The notes under the pieces: model-generated
The model's input: only the letters and a program-made list of their open reading frames with translations
Told to the model about the DNA's origin: nothing
Databases searched by the model: none
Part shown: positions 11,235 to 19,388 of the stretch, piece by piece
How positions within the stretch are numbered: position 1 is the first letter of the stretch
How the letters are laid out: every line of letters starts with the position of its first letter
DNA from: Saccharothrix ecbatanensis
GTDB lineage: Bacteria > Actinomycetota > Actinomycetes > Mycobacteriales > Pseudonocardiaceae
Reading direction: 5' to 3'
Length of the DNA: 64,000 bases
NCBI RefSeq assembly: GCF_014205015.1
Contig: NZ_JACHMO010000001.1
Location: forward strand, 6,944,001 to 7,008,000
Position numbers and translations under genes: made by a program

Positions 11235-12512
11235 TTAGGCCGTTGGGGCGAGTTTTGTCGCGGCCGTGATGATGCGGTCGAACGCGTCGCCGTCCTTGGG
11301 GTCGTAAAGGCCCGCGAGGAGCTTCAGAACGAGCTTCATCAGGGTCTTGCGCGGCAGCCCGTACTTGGTGGCGGTGCGCATGATGATCGGGTTGCCGATC
11401 AGTTTGCTGAAGATGTTGCCGAGGCGGTAGTAGCTGCCCATGGCCTGTTCGATGTGGACCGGGTAGCCGCGCAGGGCCCGCTCCCGGCTCGCGCCCTGGC
11501 GGGCCAGCGCCTGCACGACGGTCTCCGCCGCGATCCGCGCCGACTCCATGGCGTAGCCGATGCCCTCGCCGTTGAACGGGTTGACCATGCCGCCCGCGTC
11601 GCCGACGAGGAGCAGGCCGTCGCGGTAGTGCGGCTTGCGGTTCAGGCCCATCGGCAGGGCCGCGCCGCCGATCTTGCTGGTGGCGTTCTCCTCGCGGAAA
11701 CCCCACTCCTCCGGGGTTCCGTCGAGCCAGCTCCTGAGCAGCGCGCGGTAGTCCGTGGTGCCGTAGGCCTTCGAGGTGCTGAGGATGCCGAGGCCGACGT
11801 TCACGGTGCCGTCGCCCATGCCGAAGATCCAGCCGTAGCCGGGCAGCAGCACGTTGTTCTCGCGGTCCCACAGCTCCAGGTGCGACTCCAGGTGGTCGTC
11901 CTTGGTGCGCGGGCTGGCGTAGTAGCGGCGGACCGCGACGCCCATCGGCTTGCGGTCGTCCTTCTGGATGCCGAGGCTGAGCGCGAGGCGTGCGCTCACG
12001 CCGTCGCAGGCCAGGACGAGCGGCGCGCGGTAGGTGACCGGGGTCTTTTCCGGGCCCTGCTTGGCCGTGACGCCGACGACGCGGCCGTGCTCCACGAGCG
12101 CGCCGGTGACGTTGGTCTGCTCGTGCATCCGGGCGCCCGCGTCGACGGCGGTGCGCGCCAGCATGTCGTCGAAGTCCTGCCGTGGCCGCACCACGCCGTA
12201 GGGCGGGAACGAGGCCAGGTCCGGCCAGTCGAGCTCGAGCGTGACGCCGCCGCCGACCACCCGCAGACCGCGGTTGTGCAGCCAGCCCGCCTCTTCACGC
12301 ATGTCGATGCCCAGGTCGATGAGCTGCTTGACGCCGCGTGGGGTCAAGCCGTCGCCACAGACCTTCTCGCGCGGGAAGGTGCTCTTCTCCAGCAGCACCA
12401 CGTCCAGGCCCGCGCGTGCCAGGTAGGTGGCCGCGGTAGAGCCCGCAGGGCCCGCCCCGACCACGATCACCTCGGCGTCCTCGCCTGCCTTGCGGCGGCT
12501 GGGAGTCGTCAT
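11235..12512 (-). CDS. menJ: Geranylgeranyl reductase family protein (probable menaquinone reductase MenJ)
   Basis: This is a 425-residue FAD-dependent reductase. The N-terminal Rossmann motif VVGAGPAGSTAATYLARAG lies at about residues 17-35, followed by the family's KVCGDGLTPRGV and, near residue 295, LLLVGDAGGMVNPFNGEGIGYAMES. Homologues reduce isoprenoid double bonds; next to menG the likely substrate is the menaquinone side chain, as for mycobacterial MenJ. ATG follows AAGGAG, and a Rex-like operator ends just before that ribosome site. The exact substrate is inferred from context and homology, not shown by the sequence. Confidence 0.85.
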   Translation of the reverse strand: MTTPSRRKAGEDAEVIVVGAGPAGSTAATYLARAGLDVVLLEKSTFPREKVCGDGLTPRGVKQLIDLGIDMREEAGWLHNRGLRVVGGGVTLELDWPDLASFPPYGVVRPRQDFDDMLARTAVDAGARMHEQTNVTGALVEHGRVVGVTAKQGPEKTPVTYRAPLVLACDGVSARLALSLGIQKDDRKPMGVAVRRYYASPRTKDDHLESHLELWDRENNVLLPGYGWIFGMGDGTVNVGLGILSTSKAYGTTDYRALLRSWLDGTPEEWGFREENATSKIGGAALPMGLNRKPHYRDGLLLVGDAGGMVNPFNGEGIGYAMESARIAAETVVQALARQGASRERALRGYPVHIEQAMGSYYRLGNIFSKLIGNPIIMRTATKYGLPRKTLMKLVLKLLAGLYDPKDGDAFDRIITAATKLAPTA

Positions 12513-12521
12513 CCCCGCTCC

Positions 12522-12539
12522 TTGTGCATATGTTCACAA
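12522..12539. promoter_or_regulatory. Rex-like operator at the menJ start
   Basis: TTGTGCATATGTTCACAA matches the Rex operator pattern with one mismatch in the conserved arms. It lies 10 bases upstream of the menJ ATG, touching the AAGGAG ribosome site, so bound Rex would block elongation or a very close promoter. Regulation by Rex is an inference from the match and the gene's role. Confidence 0.65.
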
Positions 12540-12633
12540 AGTCCACGGCGAGTCTACTGGCGGGCACCTGAGAGTGACGCCGGAGCGGACGGCCTGGACT
12601 TTCAGGTTGGTTCGGTGCTTCGGGATCTCGGGA

Positions 12634-13383
12634 TCAGGCCGGCTTGTCGGCGGTCTTGTCGGTCGGCTTCTCGGTCGACTTGGTGGCCGGATTGCCGGTC
12701 GGCTTGGTGGCGCGGTGCAGGGCGACCAGGCCGCCGGTGAGGTTCATCCAGGCGACGTCCTCCCAGCCGGCGCGGGCCACGATCTCGCCGAACTCGCGCT
12801 GGTCGGGCCAGGTGCGCATGGACTCGGCGAGGTACTTGTAGGCCTCCGGGTTGGAGGACACGAACCGGCTGATGAACGGCAGGATCCACAGCAGGTAGCG
12901 CTTGTAGACGAAGCGGAACGGCCGGAATGTCGGCGTGGACACCTCGCACACCACCACCCGGCCGCCGGGGCGTACCACCCGGGCCATTTCGCGGAGGGCG
13001 GCCTCGGGGTCGTGGAAGTTCCGGATCCCGAACGACACCGTGACCGCGTCGAACGAGTCGTCCGCGAACGGCAGGCGCATGGCGTCGGCGGCGACCTTCG
13101 GCACCTGCCGGTGCGCTCCGGTCTGGAGCATGCCGAGCGAGAAGTCGGCCGCCACGCACCACGCGCCAGTGGCCGCGTACTCGACCGTGGAGACGGCCGT
13201 GCCGGCTGCCAGGTCGAGCACCTTCTCACCGGGCCGGGCGTCCAGGACCCGCCTGCTCCACTCACGCCAACGCCGGTCGAACCCCATGGTCATGACGGAG
13301 TTCGTGCGGTCGTACCCCTTGGCCACGCCGTCGAACATCTCGGCGACCTCGCGGGGGTTCTTGTCCAAACCTGCACGCGACAT
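12634..13383 (-). CDS. menG: Demethylmenaquinone methyltransferase
   Basis: This enzyme makes the last methylation in menaquinone synthesis using S-adenosylmethionine. Visible landmarks are [28 protein letters not shown] near the N-terminus, motif I at residues 55-66 ([12 protein letters not shown]), [16 protein letters not shown], and [17 protein letters not shown]. Up to about residue 226 it is a normal UbiE/MenG protein. The last 23 residues form an odd Lys/Thr/Pro tail of near-repeats ([14 protein letters not shown]). It lies between menJ and glycosyltransferase genes, as in mycobacteria. Confidence 0.93.
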   Translation of the reverse strand: MSRAGLDKNPREVAEMFDGVAKGYDRTNSVMTMGFDRRWREWSRRVLDARPGEKVLDLAAGTAVSTVEYAATGAWCVAADFSLGMLQTGAHRQVPKVAADAMRLPFADDSFDAVTVSFGIRNFHDPEAALREMARVVRPGGRVVVCEVSTPTFRPFRFVYKRYLLWILPFISRFVSSNPEAYKYLAESMRTWPDQREFGEIVARAGWEDVAWMNLTGGLVALHRATKPTGNPATKSTEKPTDKTADKPA

Positions 13384-13438
13384 GCCGGAAGCCTAAGTGA
13401 CCGCCCGCAACCCCACACTCCTCCCTCCCCGAACCCTG

Positions 13439-13654
13439 AGAACCCGCGAGTCGAACCTCCAGGCCCCGCGTGTCGAACGCTCAGGCCCCGTGAGTCCTAC
13501 GTTCAGGACCCGTGAGTCCTACGTTCGCGACCCCCGAGTTCAACGCTCAGTACAAGATCGTTTGTTCTGAGCGTTGAATTCGGGGGTCCTGAACGTAGGA
13601 CACGGTGGTCCTGAAGGTACGACTCGCGCGTTCTGAACGTAGGACTCACGCGGA
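13439..13654. repeat. Nested inverted array of 22-bp units
   Basis: Five head-to-tail 22-bp units (starting at 13439, 13461, 13483, 13505 and 13527) share the core GAGTCCTACGTTCAGGACC or close variants. They are followed by an 18-base centre (13549-13566) and then four units in inverted orientation (13567, 13589, 13611, 13633). The innermost pair forms a stem of about 20 bp around GAGTTCAACGCTCAG. The array fills the gap between the glycosyltransferase stop and menG. It has no coding potential that I can see. It could act as a terminator or a structured intergenic element; its function is unknown. Confidence 0.85.
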
Positions 13655-13663
13655 GGGGGTGGG

Positions 13664-14773
13664 TTAGTGGGCGCGGAGGGCGGTGAGCATGCCGTCCACG
13701 GCGGCCTGCCAGGGGTACTCCTCGGCGCGGGCACGGGCGGCGGTGCGGCGGGTCGGTTCCGGGTCGTCCAGGAGAGCGTTCACGGCGCCCGCGAACGCCG
13801 GGGCGTGGTCGGCCACCGCGGCACCACAGCCGGGGCGGACGATCTCCTTCAGAGCGGAGGAAGCCGACACGACCACAGGAGTGCCGGAGGCCAGAGCTTC
13901 CAACGCTGCCAAGCCGAACGTCTCGTGCGGGCCGGGGGCCAGTGAGACGTCCGCCGTGGCGAGCAGGTCGGCGACCTCGGTCCGCCGGCCGACGTAACCC
14001 AGGAACGTCACCGGCAGCCCGACCGCACGACGTTCCAACGCCTCACGCCGCGGCCCGTCACCCGCGATCACCAGCCGCACGTTGTGCCCGGCCGCGTGCA
14101 GCTCCGCCGCCGTGTCGACGCTGCGCTCGACGTGCTTCTCCGGCGAAAGCCGCCCGCAGTGCACGAGAAGCGCGTCGGCGCCCCGCGCCAGATCCGCCTT
14201 CAACGACCGGTCGTGCCGGGTCGGGGTGAAAGTCAGCAAGTCCACCCCGAGCGGCACGCGAGCCACGTTCCGCGCCCCGATCCGGTCGAACTCCTCCCGC
14301 GCGAACTCCGTCGTGCACACCACCGTGTCGTACGAGGCTGCCATCCGGGCGTTCGCCCAGTCCGCACCCCGCCGCGCGAAAGCCTTCGGCAGCAGGAACT
14401 GCTCCAGCAACCGGTCCAACCGCTCGTGCGAGATCACCACGCTCGGCACACCACGAGCCGCCGCCCACCGGCCCATGCCGCGCAACGTCAACCGGTCGGA
14501 CACCTCCAGCCGGTCCGGTTCGAGGTGGTCCAGCAAAGTCCGCACCCGCCACGGGTCGACCGCCCGGTACCCGCCCGTCCCGGGGATGCGCGGCGCGGGC
14601 AACGTGATCCGCCGGACGCCAGGCGACAGCTCCTCGTCGGCATGCGCCGCCCCCGGCACGACGAGCGTCACGTGATGGCCGTTGGCCGCGTAACCGCCGC
14701 CGAGGTGGTGCAACGCCGTGCGCAGACCACCGGAACGCGGGCCGTAGAAGTTGGCCAGCTGCACGATCCTCAT
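13664..14773 (-). CDS. GT4 glycosyltransferase (PimC-like mannosyltransferase)
   Basis: This 369-residue GT-B enzyme starts MRIVQLANFYGPRSGGLRTA, the glycine-rich acceptor loop typical of PimC-type GDP-mannose-dependent transferases. The second half has LLVHCGRLSPEKHVER and the catalytic-site motif PHETFGLAALEALASGTPVV (E-x7-E) near residues 280-300. A role in mannosylating phosphatidylinositol mannosides or another glycolipid is inferred. The ATG at 14773 is reached through a 12-codon ORF that overlaps both the upstream stop and this start (see findings). Substrate specificity cannot be read from sequence. Confidence 0.75.
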   Translation of the reverse strand: MRIVQLANFYGPRSGGLRTALHHLGGGYAANGHHVTLVVPGAAHADEELSPGVRRITLPAPRIPGTGGYRAVDPWRVRTLLDHLEPDRLEVSDRLTLRGMGRWAAARGVPSVVISHERLDRLLEQFLLPKAFARRGADWANARMAASYDTVVCTTEFAREEFDRIGARNVARVPLGVDLLTFTPTRHDRSLKADLARGADALLVHCGRLSPEKHVERSVDTAAELHAAGHNVRLVIAGDGPRREALERRAVGLPVTFLGYVGRRTEVADLLATADVSLAPGPHETFGLAALEALASGTPVVVSASSALKEIVRPGCGAAVADHAPAFAGAVNALLDDPEPTRRTAARARAEEYPWQAAVDGMLTALRAH

Positions 14774-14798
14774 GCGTGCCTGATCCTCATGCGTGCCC
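14765..14798. repeat. 17-bp tandem duplication at the glycosyltransferase start
   Basis: Two copies of GATCCTCATGCGTGCC(T/C), at 14765-14781 and 14782-14798, sit over the start codon of the PimC-like gene. Each copy carries an ATG on the minus strand. Because 17 is not a multiple of three, the copies place those ATGs in different frames. Confidence 0.9.
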
Positions 14799-14804
14799 GA
14801 ATTC

Positions 14805-15908
14805 TCATGCCGCACGACGCTCCGGCAGGTCCAGCACCGCCGCGTAGTGGCCGAGCAGCTCGTCGCACACGGCGGACCATGTGCGTCCACGCACCCAACG
14901 CCGAGCCGCCTGGCCGAACTGCCGCCGTCGCAACGGATCACTCAGCTCCACCACGGCTTGCCGGAGCTGCGCGTCGTCCGCGAACAGGTAGCCGGTGTTC
15001 GGCTGCACGAGGTCACGCGGACCTCCCGCGTCCGGCGCGATCACCGGCACGCCGCTGGCCAACGCCTCCTGAACCGCCTGGCAGAACGTCTCGTGCGGCC
15101 CCGTGTGCACGAAAACGTCGAGGCTCGCGTAGGCGGAAGCCAAGTCCACGCCGCTCTTGAAGCCGAGGAACGCGGCGTCGGGCAGGAGCTGCCGAAGCTG
15201 CCCCTCCTCCGGCCCTTCCCCGACGACCACCACCCGCACACCGGGAAGATCGCCCAGCGCCGCCAGCCGGTCCACCCGCTTCTCCGGCGACAGCCGGCCG
15301 ACGTACCCGACGAGCAGTTCACCGCCCGGCGCCAGTTCGGCACGCAACGCGTCGTCCCGCCGATCGGGGTTGAACAACTCGACGTCCACACCCCGCCCCC
15401 ACCGGTGAACGCGCGGCACGCCGTGCTGCTGGAGCGCTTCCACGGCCGAACTCGACGGCGCGAGCGTGCGGTCGGCCTGGGCGTGCAGCCGACGTGTCCA
15501 CCGCCAGGCGGCGCGGGCGGTGAGGCCGAGCCCGTAGTGACCGGCGAACCCGGCGATGTCCGTCTGGTAGACCGCGACGGTCGGGATGCCCAGCCGCCGT
15601 GCCGCCGACACACCCCGTGCGCCCAGCACGAACGGGCTCGCCAAGTGCACGACGTCCGGCGCGAAATCGGCCAACGCGGTCAGCACCTTGCGCGTCGGCA
15701 CGCCGACCGGCAGCGAACTGAGCCTCGGCAGGTCCACGGCGGGCACGCGGACGACCGGCGTGCCGAGGTGCTGGTCAGCGCCCGCGCCCGGTGCGACCAC
15801 CAATGCCTGGTGACCGTGCGCTCTGAGGTGCTCCAGGACGCGGAGAACGGAGTTGGTCACCCCGTTGACCTGGGGTAGGAAGCTCTCGGTGACGATCGCG
15901 ACGCGCAC
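14805..15908 (-). CDS. mgtA: GT4 mannosyltransferase (MgtA-like)
   Basis: This is a 367-residue GT-B glycosyltransferase. [24 protein letters not shown] at the N-terminus and the [20 protein letters not shown] catalytic motif near residue 275 match MgtA, which adds mannose to a glucuronosyl-diacylglycerol anchor for lipomannan-like glycolipids. The neighbour is menG two genes on, the arrangement known from mycobacteria. GTG at 15908 was chosen because AGGG lies eight bases upstream; an in-frame GTG at 15935 would add nine residues but has no ribosome site. The acceptor is inferred. Confidence 0.8.
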   Translation of the reverse strand: MRVAIVTESFLPQVNGVTNSVLRVLEHLRAHGHQALVVAPGAGADQHLGTPVVRVPAVDLPRLSSLPVGVPTRKVLTALADFAPDVVHLASPFVLGARGVSAARRLGIPTVAVYQTDIAGFAGHYGLGLTARAAWRWTRRLHAQADRTLAPSSSAVEALQQHGVPRVHRWGRGVDVELFNPDRRDDALRAELAPGGELLVGYVGRLSPEKRVDRLAALGDLPGVRVVVVGEGPEEGQLRQLLPDAAFLGFKSGVDLASAYASLDVFVHTGPHETFCQAVQEALASGVPVIAPDAGGPRDLVQPNTGYLFADDAQLRQAVVELSDPLRRRQFGQAARRWVRGRTWSAVCDELLGHYAAVLDLPERRAA

Positions 15909-16051
15909 CAGGTCACCCTGCGGTGCGAAGGACACGCCGGCGTGACAGCTCAGCGAACGCCTGCCGAACTCCTCGCGTCGGGGTTGACGTTGGCCCTGGC
16001 TTCACCTTGTGTACGCATCATGGTCACTCAGTGCGGTGACACTAGGTCGGC

Positions 16052-16876
16052 ATGACCGTCTTGTCGTCCCGACCCGCGCAGCCCGTCGATCCCGGCCTGG
16101 TGTCGATCGCGCTGGAGATAGCGGGGCGACTCGCCAACGACGCGTCCGACGTCATCATGGCAACGGCCGGACGTGGTGCGCGACCCGACGACGAAACGTC
16201 GCCGTTCGACTGGGTGACGGACACCGATCGGACGTTGGAGCGGCACACGCGGCGGGTGCTGATGGCCGAGTTCCCGGACATCCCGGTGTTCTGCGAGGAC
16301 GTGGACGAGGACGTGGCCAGCGACGCCGAGTACCGCTGGGTGGTCGACCCGGTCGACGGGACGGCGAACTACGTGGCCGGTGTGCCGTGGTGCGCGTACA
16401 GCCTGGCGTTGGTGGACCGGTGGGGGCCGGTCGTCGGTGTGGTCGCCGATCCGTACCGGGCGCAGATCTACGCGGCGGCGCGCGGTCGTGGGATGCGGGC
16501 GAACGGCACGCCGGTGAAGCTGGGTGACCAGGCGGTGAGCTCGATCGTGTGCACGGAGATGACGCGGACGGGTCCGTGGCCGGGGATGGGCGAGTTCATC
16601 TCGCGGGCGGCGCTGGCGGGCACCGGTGTTCGCGTCCTGGGTTCGAAGGCGCTGGCCGTGGCGCAGGTGGCCTTGGGCCACGCCGCCGCAGCGGTCCTGC
16701 ACAGCTACCACGAGTGGGACGTGGCGGGCGCGGTCGCGCTGGCGGTCGAGTCCGGCGCGGCAGTGCTGGACCGAAGAGGCGAGGACGACCCGTTGCCGGT
16801 GGACGGCCTGCTCGTGGCGATGCCGGAGGTAGCCGAAGAAGTCCTGGCCTGGTGGCAATCCTCCACCGCCCGTTAA
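16052..16876 (+). CDS. Inositol monophosphatase family protein
   Basis: This 274-residue metal-dependent phosphatase has the family's WVTDTDRTLE, WVVDPVDGTANYVAG (metal-binding DPVDGT, near residue 112) and HEWDVAGAVALAVESGA near residue 230. Candidate substrates are inositol phosphate, histidinol phosphate (HisN-like) or fructose 1,6-bisphosphate. The usual GEE metal motif is replaced by FCEDVDED, so specificity may differ. It is transcribed divergently from the mgtA-like gene; an inositol phosphatase would suit nearby phosphatidylinositol mannoside enzymes, but this link is an inference. Confidence 0.85.
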   Translation: MTVLSSRPAQPVDPGLVSIALEIAGRLANDASDVIMATAGRGARPDDETSPFDWVTDTDRTLERHTRRVLMAEFPDIPVFCEDVDEDVASDAEYRWVVDPVDGTANYVAGVPWCAYSLALVDRWGPVVGVVADPYRAQIYAAARGRGMRANGTPVKLGDQAVSSIVCTEMTRTGPWPGMGEFISRAALAGTGVRVLGSKALAVAQVALGHAAAAVLHSYHEWDVAGAVALAVESGAAVLDRRGEDDPLPVDGLLVAMPEVAEEVLAWWQSSTAR

Positions 16877-16881
16877 CCCGT

Positions 16882-16911
16882 TTGCCGGGTACTTGTTACG
16901 CGCAATCGAGT
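16882..16911 (+). promoter_or_regulatory. Promoter-like pair before repeat RNA copy A
   Basis: TTGCCG and TCGAGT are separated by 18 bases and end 10 bases before repeat copy A. The same arrangement, with a 17-base spacer, precedes copy B. Confidence 0.35.
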
Positions 16912-16921
16912 AGCCACCGCC

Positions 16922-16990
16922 GGGCCCAATAGGACCCGGAAGTGAACCCGGTTCACCGTCCGGACGGTCGGTTGCCGGGTTTCGCGCTGT
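16922..16990 (+). ncRNA. Candidate structured RNA, copy A
   Basis: This 69-base segment recurs almost unchanged at 17079-17147. It folds as a first hairpin (CCGGG-CC/GG-CCCGG around an AATA loop, one internal mismatch; the stem begins a few bases earlier) and then GTGAAC-CCG-GTTCAC. An alternative pairing joins AACCCGG with the downstream CCGGGTT. Compared with copy B, a G-C pair replaces A-T in the first stem, a compensatory change. It starts 45 bases after the phosphatase stop. No known RNA family was recognised; the strand is set by the promoter-like sequence. Confidence 0.4.
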
Positions 16991-17039
16991 TCAGGGCCGT
17001 TCTGAACGATGTCGGATCAGCGACGACCCACTAGTCCGT

Positions 17040-17068
17040 TTGCCCGATCCGATCACCTGCGGTAGAGT
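17040..17068 (+). promoter_or_regulatory. Promoter-like pair before repeat RNA copy B
   Basis: TTGCCC and TAGAGT with a 17-base spacer resemble a housekeeping sigma promoter. A start point at or just before 17079 would make the transcript begin at the first hairpin of copy B. Confidence 0.45.
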
Positions 17069-17078
17069 CACTTTTGCC

Positions 17079-17147
17079 AGGCCCAATAGGGCCTGGAAGT
17101 GAACCCGGTTCACCTCCCGGACGGTGGGTTGCCGGGTTTCGCGCTGT
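17079..17147 (+). ncRNA. Candidate structured RNA, copy B
   Basis: This is the second copy of the 69-base element. The first stem is perfect (CCAGGCCC with GGGCCTGG, beginning two bases upstream) around an AATA loop, followed by the GTGAAC-CCG-GTTCAC hairpin and the CCGGGTTTCGCGCTGT tail. It ends exactly at the TAG of the convergent gene at 17148, so its transcript would run into that gene's 3' end in antisense unless terminated. It may be a small RNA, or a degenerate mobile palindromic repeat. Confidence 0.4.
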
Positions 17148-17672
17148 CTAGGGGACTTTCAGCTGGTGCGCCTCCTCCAGCAAACCCGCGACCCGACGTC
17201 GCCACTCCCCACCCGCGCCGTAGCTCCACGCGATGGCGTCACTGGCCCACAGCATCGGGTCTTCGTGGGCGCGGAAGTGCTCGTAGGTCAATTCGAAGAT
17301 CTTGCGCTTCACCAAGGCCAAGGTGTGCCGGTCGTGGGCGTCCTGGTGCCCGCAGCTCTCCAGCACGAGCCTTGCCGCACTGATGTTGATCAAGTGGCGA
17401 CCAGCGGCGGTAAGACAGGCGTGTCGGGCATCCCGGTCGTTCGCACCCTCGCACGCGAAGACCCGCGCCCGAACCCCGAGGTGGTGCAGGAGCGCGAGCA
17501 CCTCCTTCCGCCGCGAGACGCTCTCCCTCTGGAAGTGCAGGCGGCGTTGACCGGGCTTCACCTTGCCGCGCAAGGCTGTGCGAACGCGGTCGAGGTCGCG
17601 GGGCAGTGCGATGACGACGGCGACCAGGTAGGTCGAGCCACGACGGGACTCGTCGAGGAATGCGTGCCACAT
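17148..17672 (-). CDS. Hypothetical protein, DUF3800-like
   Basis: I do not recognise this 174-residue protein with certainty. The N-terminus MWHAFLDESRRGSTYLVAVV, an acidic DES motif followed by a hydrophobic strand, resembles the start of DUF3800 proteins, which have a predicted RNase H-like fold. There is no signal peptide or membrane segment, and basic residues are frequent. It converges on the candidate RNA repeats, and its stop codon abuts copy B. Function is unknown. Confidence 0.6.
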   Translation of the reverse strand: MWHAFLDESRRGSTYLVAVVIALPRDLDRVRTALRGKVKPGQRRLHFQRESVSRRKEVLALLHHLGVRARVFACEGANDRDARHACLTAAGRHLINISAARLVLESCGHQDAHDRHTLALVKRKIFELTYEHFRAHEDPMLWASDAIAWSYGAGGEWRRRVAGLLEEAHQLKVP

Positions 17673-17714
17673 GGCGAGATGATCTCAAGGAACTAGCGGA
17701 CTACTGCATTTGGG

Positions 17715-18335
17715 CTAACTTGCGCCCAGGTGTGGGAGCTGTTGTTCGAGGACTTCGAGGTGGGAGCGCACCGCGTCCAGTGAGGTCTGGTCGAGCATTT
17801 GGAGAGCTACTCGGCCTACCTCGTCTTCGAACGACGTGAAGTCGCGGACGGCGGCGGACAGTCGTTGGGATGCCGGGTGGTTCTGGTCGGCACCGAGCGC
17901 GCGCGCCAGGTCGGCGATCCGGCGGACGGCCGTCAACTCGCCACCGAACTGTCCCGCGATCCGCTCCAGCCAATCCCGAGCCGGTGACGCGGGCACGGTC
18001 GCCACCGCCGCGTGAGCCCGCCGCACGGCCAACTCGCACCGGCCCACCATCGCGGCCCACCGGTCGTTCGGCGGGGGCGGCGGCGGGAGGGGTGGGGGTG
18101 GCGGGACGAACAACGGGAGGGCGGGGCGGGAGCGCCGGCGTACGGCGCCTACGACCACGCCGACGAGGGTGCCGGGGATGCCGCCCATCACCACGCCGAC
18201 CATCCCCGAGGCGATTAACGTCCCGACCCACGAGGCGGCGGAGCCGTCGTTCGTCGACGACACCAACCCGACCATGAGCAAAACCGTCATCAGCGCCGTG
18301 CCGATGACGAAGCCCAACAGCGCCGCTCGTCCCAT
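17715..18335 (-). CDS. Small membrane protein with proline-rich linker
   Basis: This protein of unknown function has about 206 residues. Two hydrophobic helices lie in the first 65 residues (AALLGFVIGTALMTVLLMVGLV and ASWVGTLIASGMVGVVMGGIPGT region), followed by RRRSR, a run of prolines (FVPPPPPLPPPPPP) and a helical, probably cytoplasmic domain of about 110 residues. ATG at 18335 was chosen; an in-frame TTG lies three codons upstream. It starts 18 bases after the paaE stop on the same strand, so it may be a late member of that transcript, but nothing ties it to phenylacetate. Confidence 0.6.
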   Translation of the reverse strand: MGRAALLGFVIGTALMTVLLMVGLVSSTNDGSAASWVGTLIASGMVGVVMGGIPGTLVGVVVGAVRRRSRPALPLFVPPPPPLPPPPPPNDRWAAMVGRCELAVRRAHAAVATVPASPARDWLERIAGQFGGELTAVRRIADLARALGADQNHPASQRLSAAVRDFTSFEDEVGRVALQMLDQTSLDAVRSHLEVLEQQLPHLGAS

Positions 18336-18353
18336 GGCGCCCAATGTGCCAGA

Positions 18354-19388
18354 TCAGGCGTCGTAATCCACGGTTACAGCAGAGGTCACGGGCACGGACT
18401 GGCAGGTCAGCACGAACCCGGCGTCCACCTCACGCTGCTCCAGCGCGTAGTTCCGCCGCATCTCCACCTCACCCGACACGACCAGCGCCCGGCACGTCCC
18501 GCACACCCCGCCCTTGCACGCGAACGGCAGGTCGGCTCGCACCCGCTGCGCCGCGTCCAGGATCGGCGTGTCCGCCGGCACCGGCACCTCGGTCGTCCGC
18601 CCGTCCAGGATCACGGTCGCCGTGGCGGCGGCCGTCGGAGCGGACGACTCACGGCGCGGCGGGGGCGGCGGCTCGTCCACGTAGAACAACTCGTGGTGCA
18701 CCGACGACGCCGGAACGTCCAAGGACGCCAACACGTCCTCCGCGTCCCGCACCAACCCGTAAGGCCCGCACAGCCACCACTGGTCGATGTCGGCCCACGG
18801 CACCACCATCCCGAACAACGCCCGCAGCTTCTCCGCGTCCAACCGCCCGCTGAACAGCTCGACGTCCCGCGGCTCCCGGGACAGCACGTGGACCAGCTGG
18901 AACCGCGCCGGGTACCGGTCCTTCAGGTCCGCCAGCTCCTCGGCGAACATCACCGTGTCCGCCCGCCGGTTCCCGTACAGCATCGTCACGCGCGCGCCGT
19001 CCGCCAGCACCGACGCGGCGATCGACAACGCGGGCGTGATGCCGGACCCGGCGACCACCAACCCGTGGTGGGACCCACCGGACGGCGTGAAGTTGCCCAA
19101 CGGCGGCAGGACTTCGAGCACGTCACCGCGCTGCACCCGGTCCACCAGCAGCGTGGAGAACAACCCGCCGTCCACCCGCCGCACCCCGATCCGCAGCGGA
19201 CCGCCGGCGGGCGCGCAGATCGAGTACGACCGCCGCTCGTCGCCGTTGCGCAGGGTCAGGTACTGCCCCGGGGCGAACGCGAAATCAGCGGCCAGCGACG
19301 GCGGCACCTCGAACGTCACCGCGACCGCGTCCGAGCACAACTGCTCGACCGACGCGACCGTCAGCTTGTGGAACACCGGCCGCGCCAT
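18354..19388 (-). CDS. paaE: Phenylacetyl-CoA epoxidase, reductase subunit PaaE
   Basis: This NAD(P)H-dependent reductase feeds electrons to the di-iron epoxidase. The 344-residue protein has an FAD domain (APGQYLTLRNGDERRSYSICAP near residue 40), an NAD-binding domain, and a C-terminal plant-type [2Fe-2S] ferredoxin with CKGGVCGTCRALV and a final cysteine in LTCQSVP. The start shares a base with the paaD stop (TGATG), which rules out the longer upstream frame. A run of prolines (EPPPPPRRE) links the reductase and ferredoxin domains. Confidence 0.93.
   Translation of the reverse strand: MARPVFHKLTVASVEQLCSDAVAVTFEVPPSLAADFAFAPGQYLTLRNGDERRSYSICAPAGGPLRIGVRRVDGGLFSTLLVDRVQRGDVLEVLPPLGNFTPSGGSHHGLVVAGSGITPALSIAASVLADGARVTMLYGNRRADTVMFAEELADLKDRYPARFQLVHVLSREPRDVELFSGRLDAEKLRALFGMVVPWADIDQWWLCGPYGLVRDAEDVLASLDVPASSVHHELFYVDEPPPPPRRESSAPTAAATATVILDGRTTEVPVPADTPILDAAQRVRADLPFACKGGVCGTCRALVVSGEVEMRRNYALEQREVDAGFVLTCQSVPVTSAVTVDYDA

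Noticed and set aside
13439..13654. CRISPR array
   Set aside because: Units follow each other without spacers, half are inverted, and no cas genes are in the window.
14941..15160. Longer upstream starts for the two glycosyltransferases
   Set aside because: The extra N-terminal residues overlap the neighbouring gene and look like off-frame sequence (Arg/Cys-rich), while family homology begins at MRIVQLANF and VRVAIVTES.
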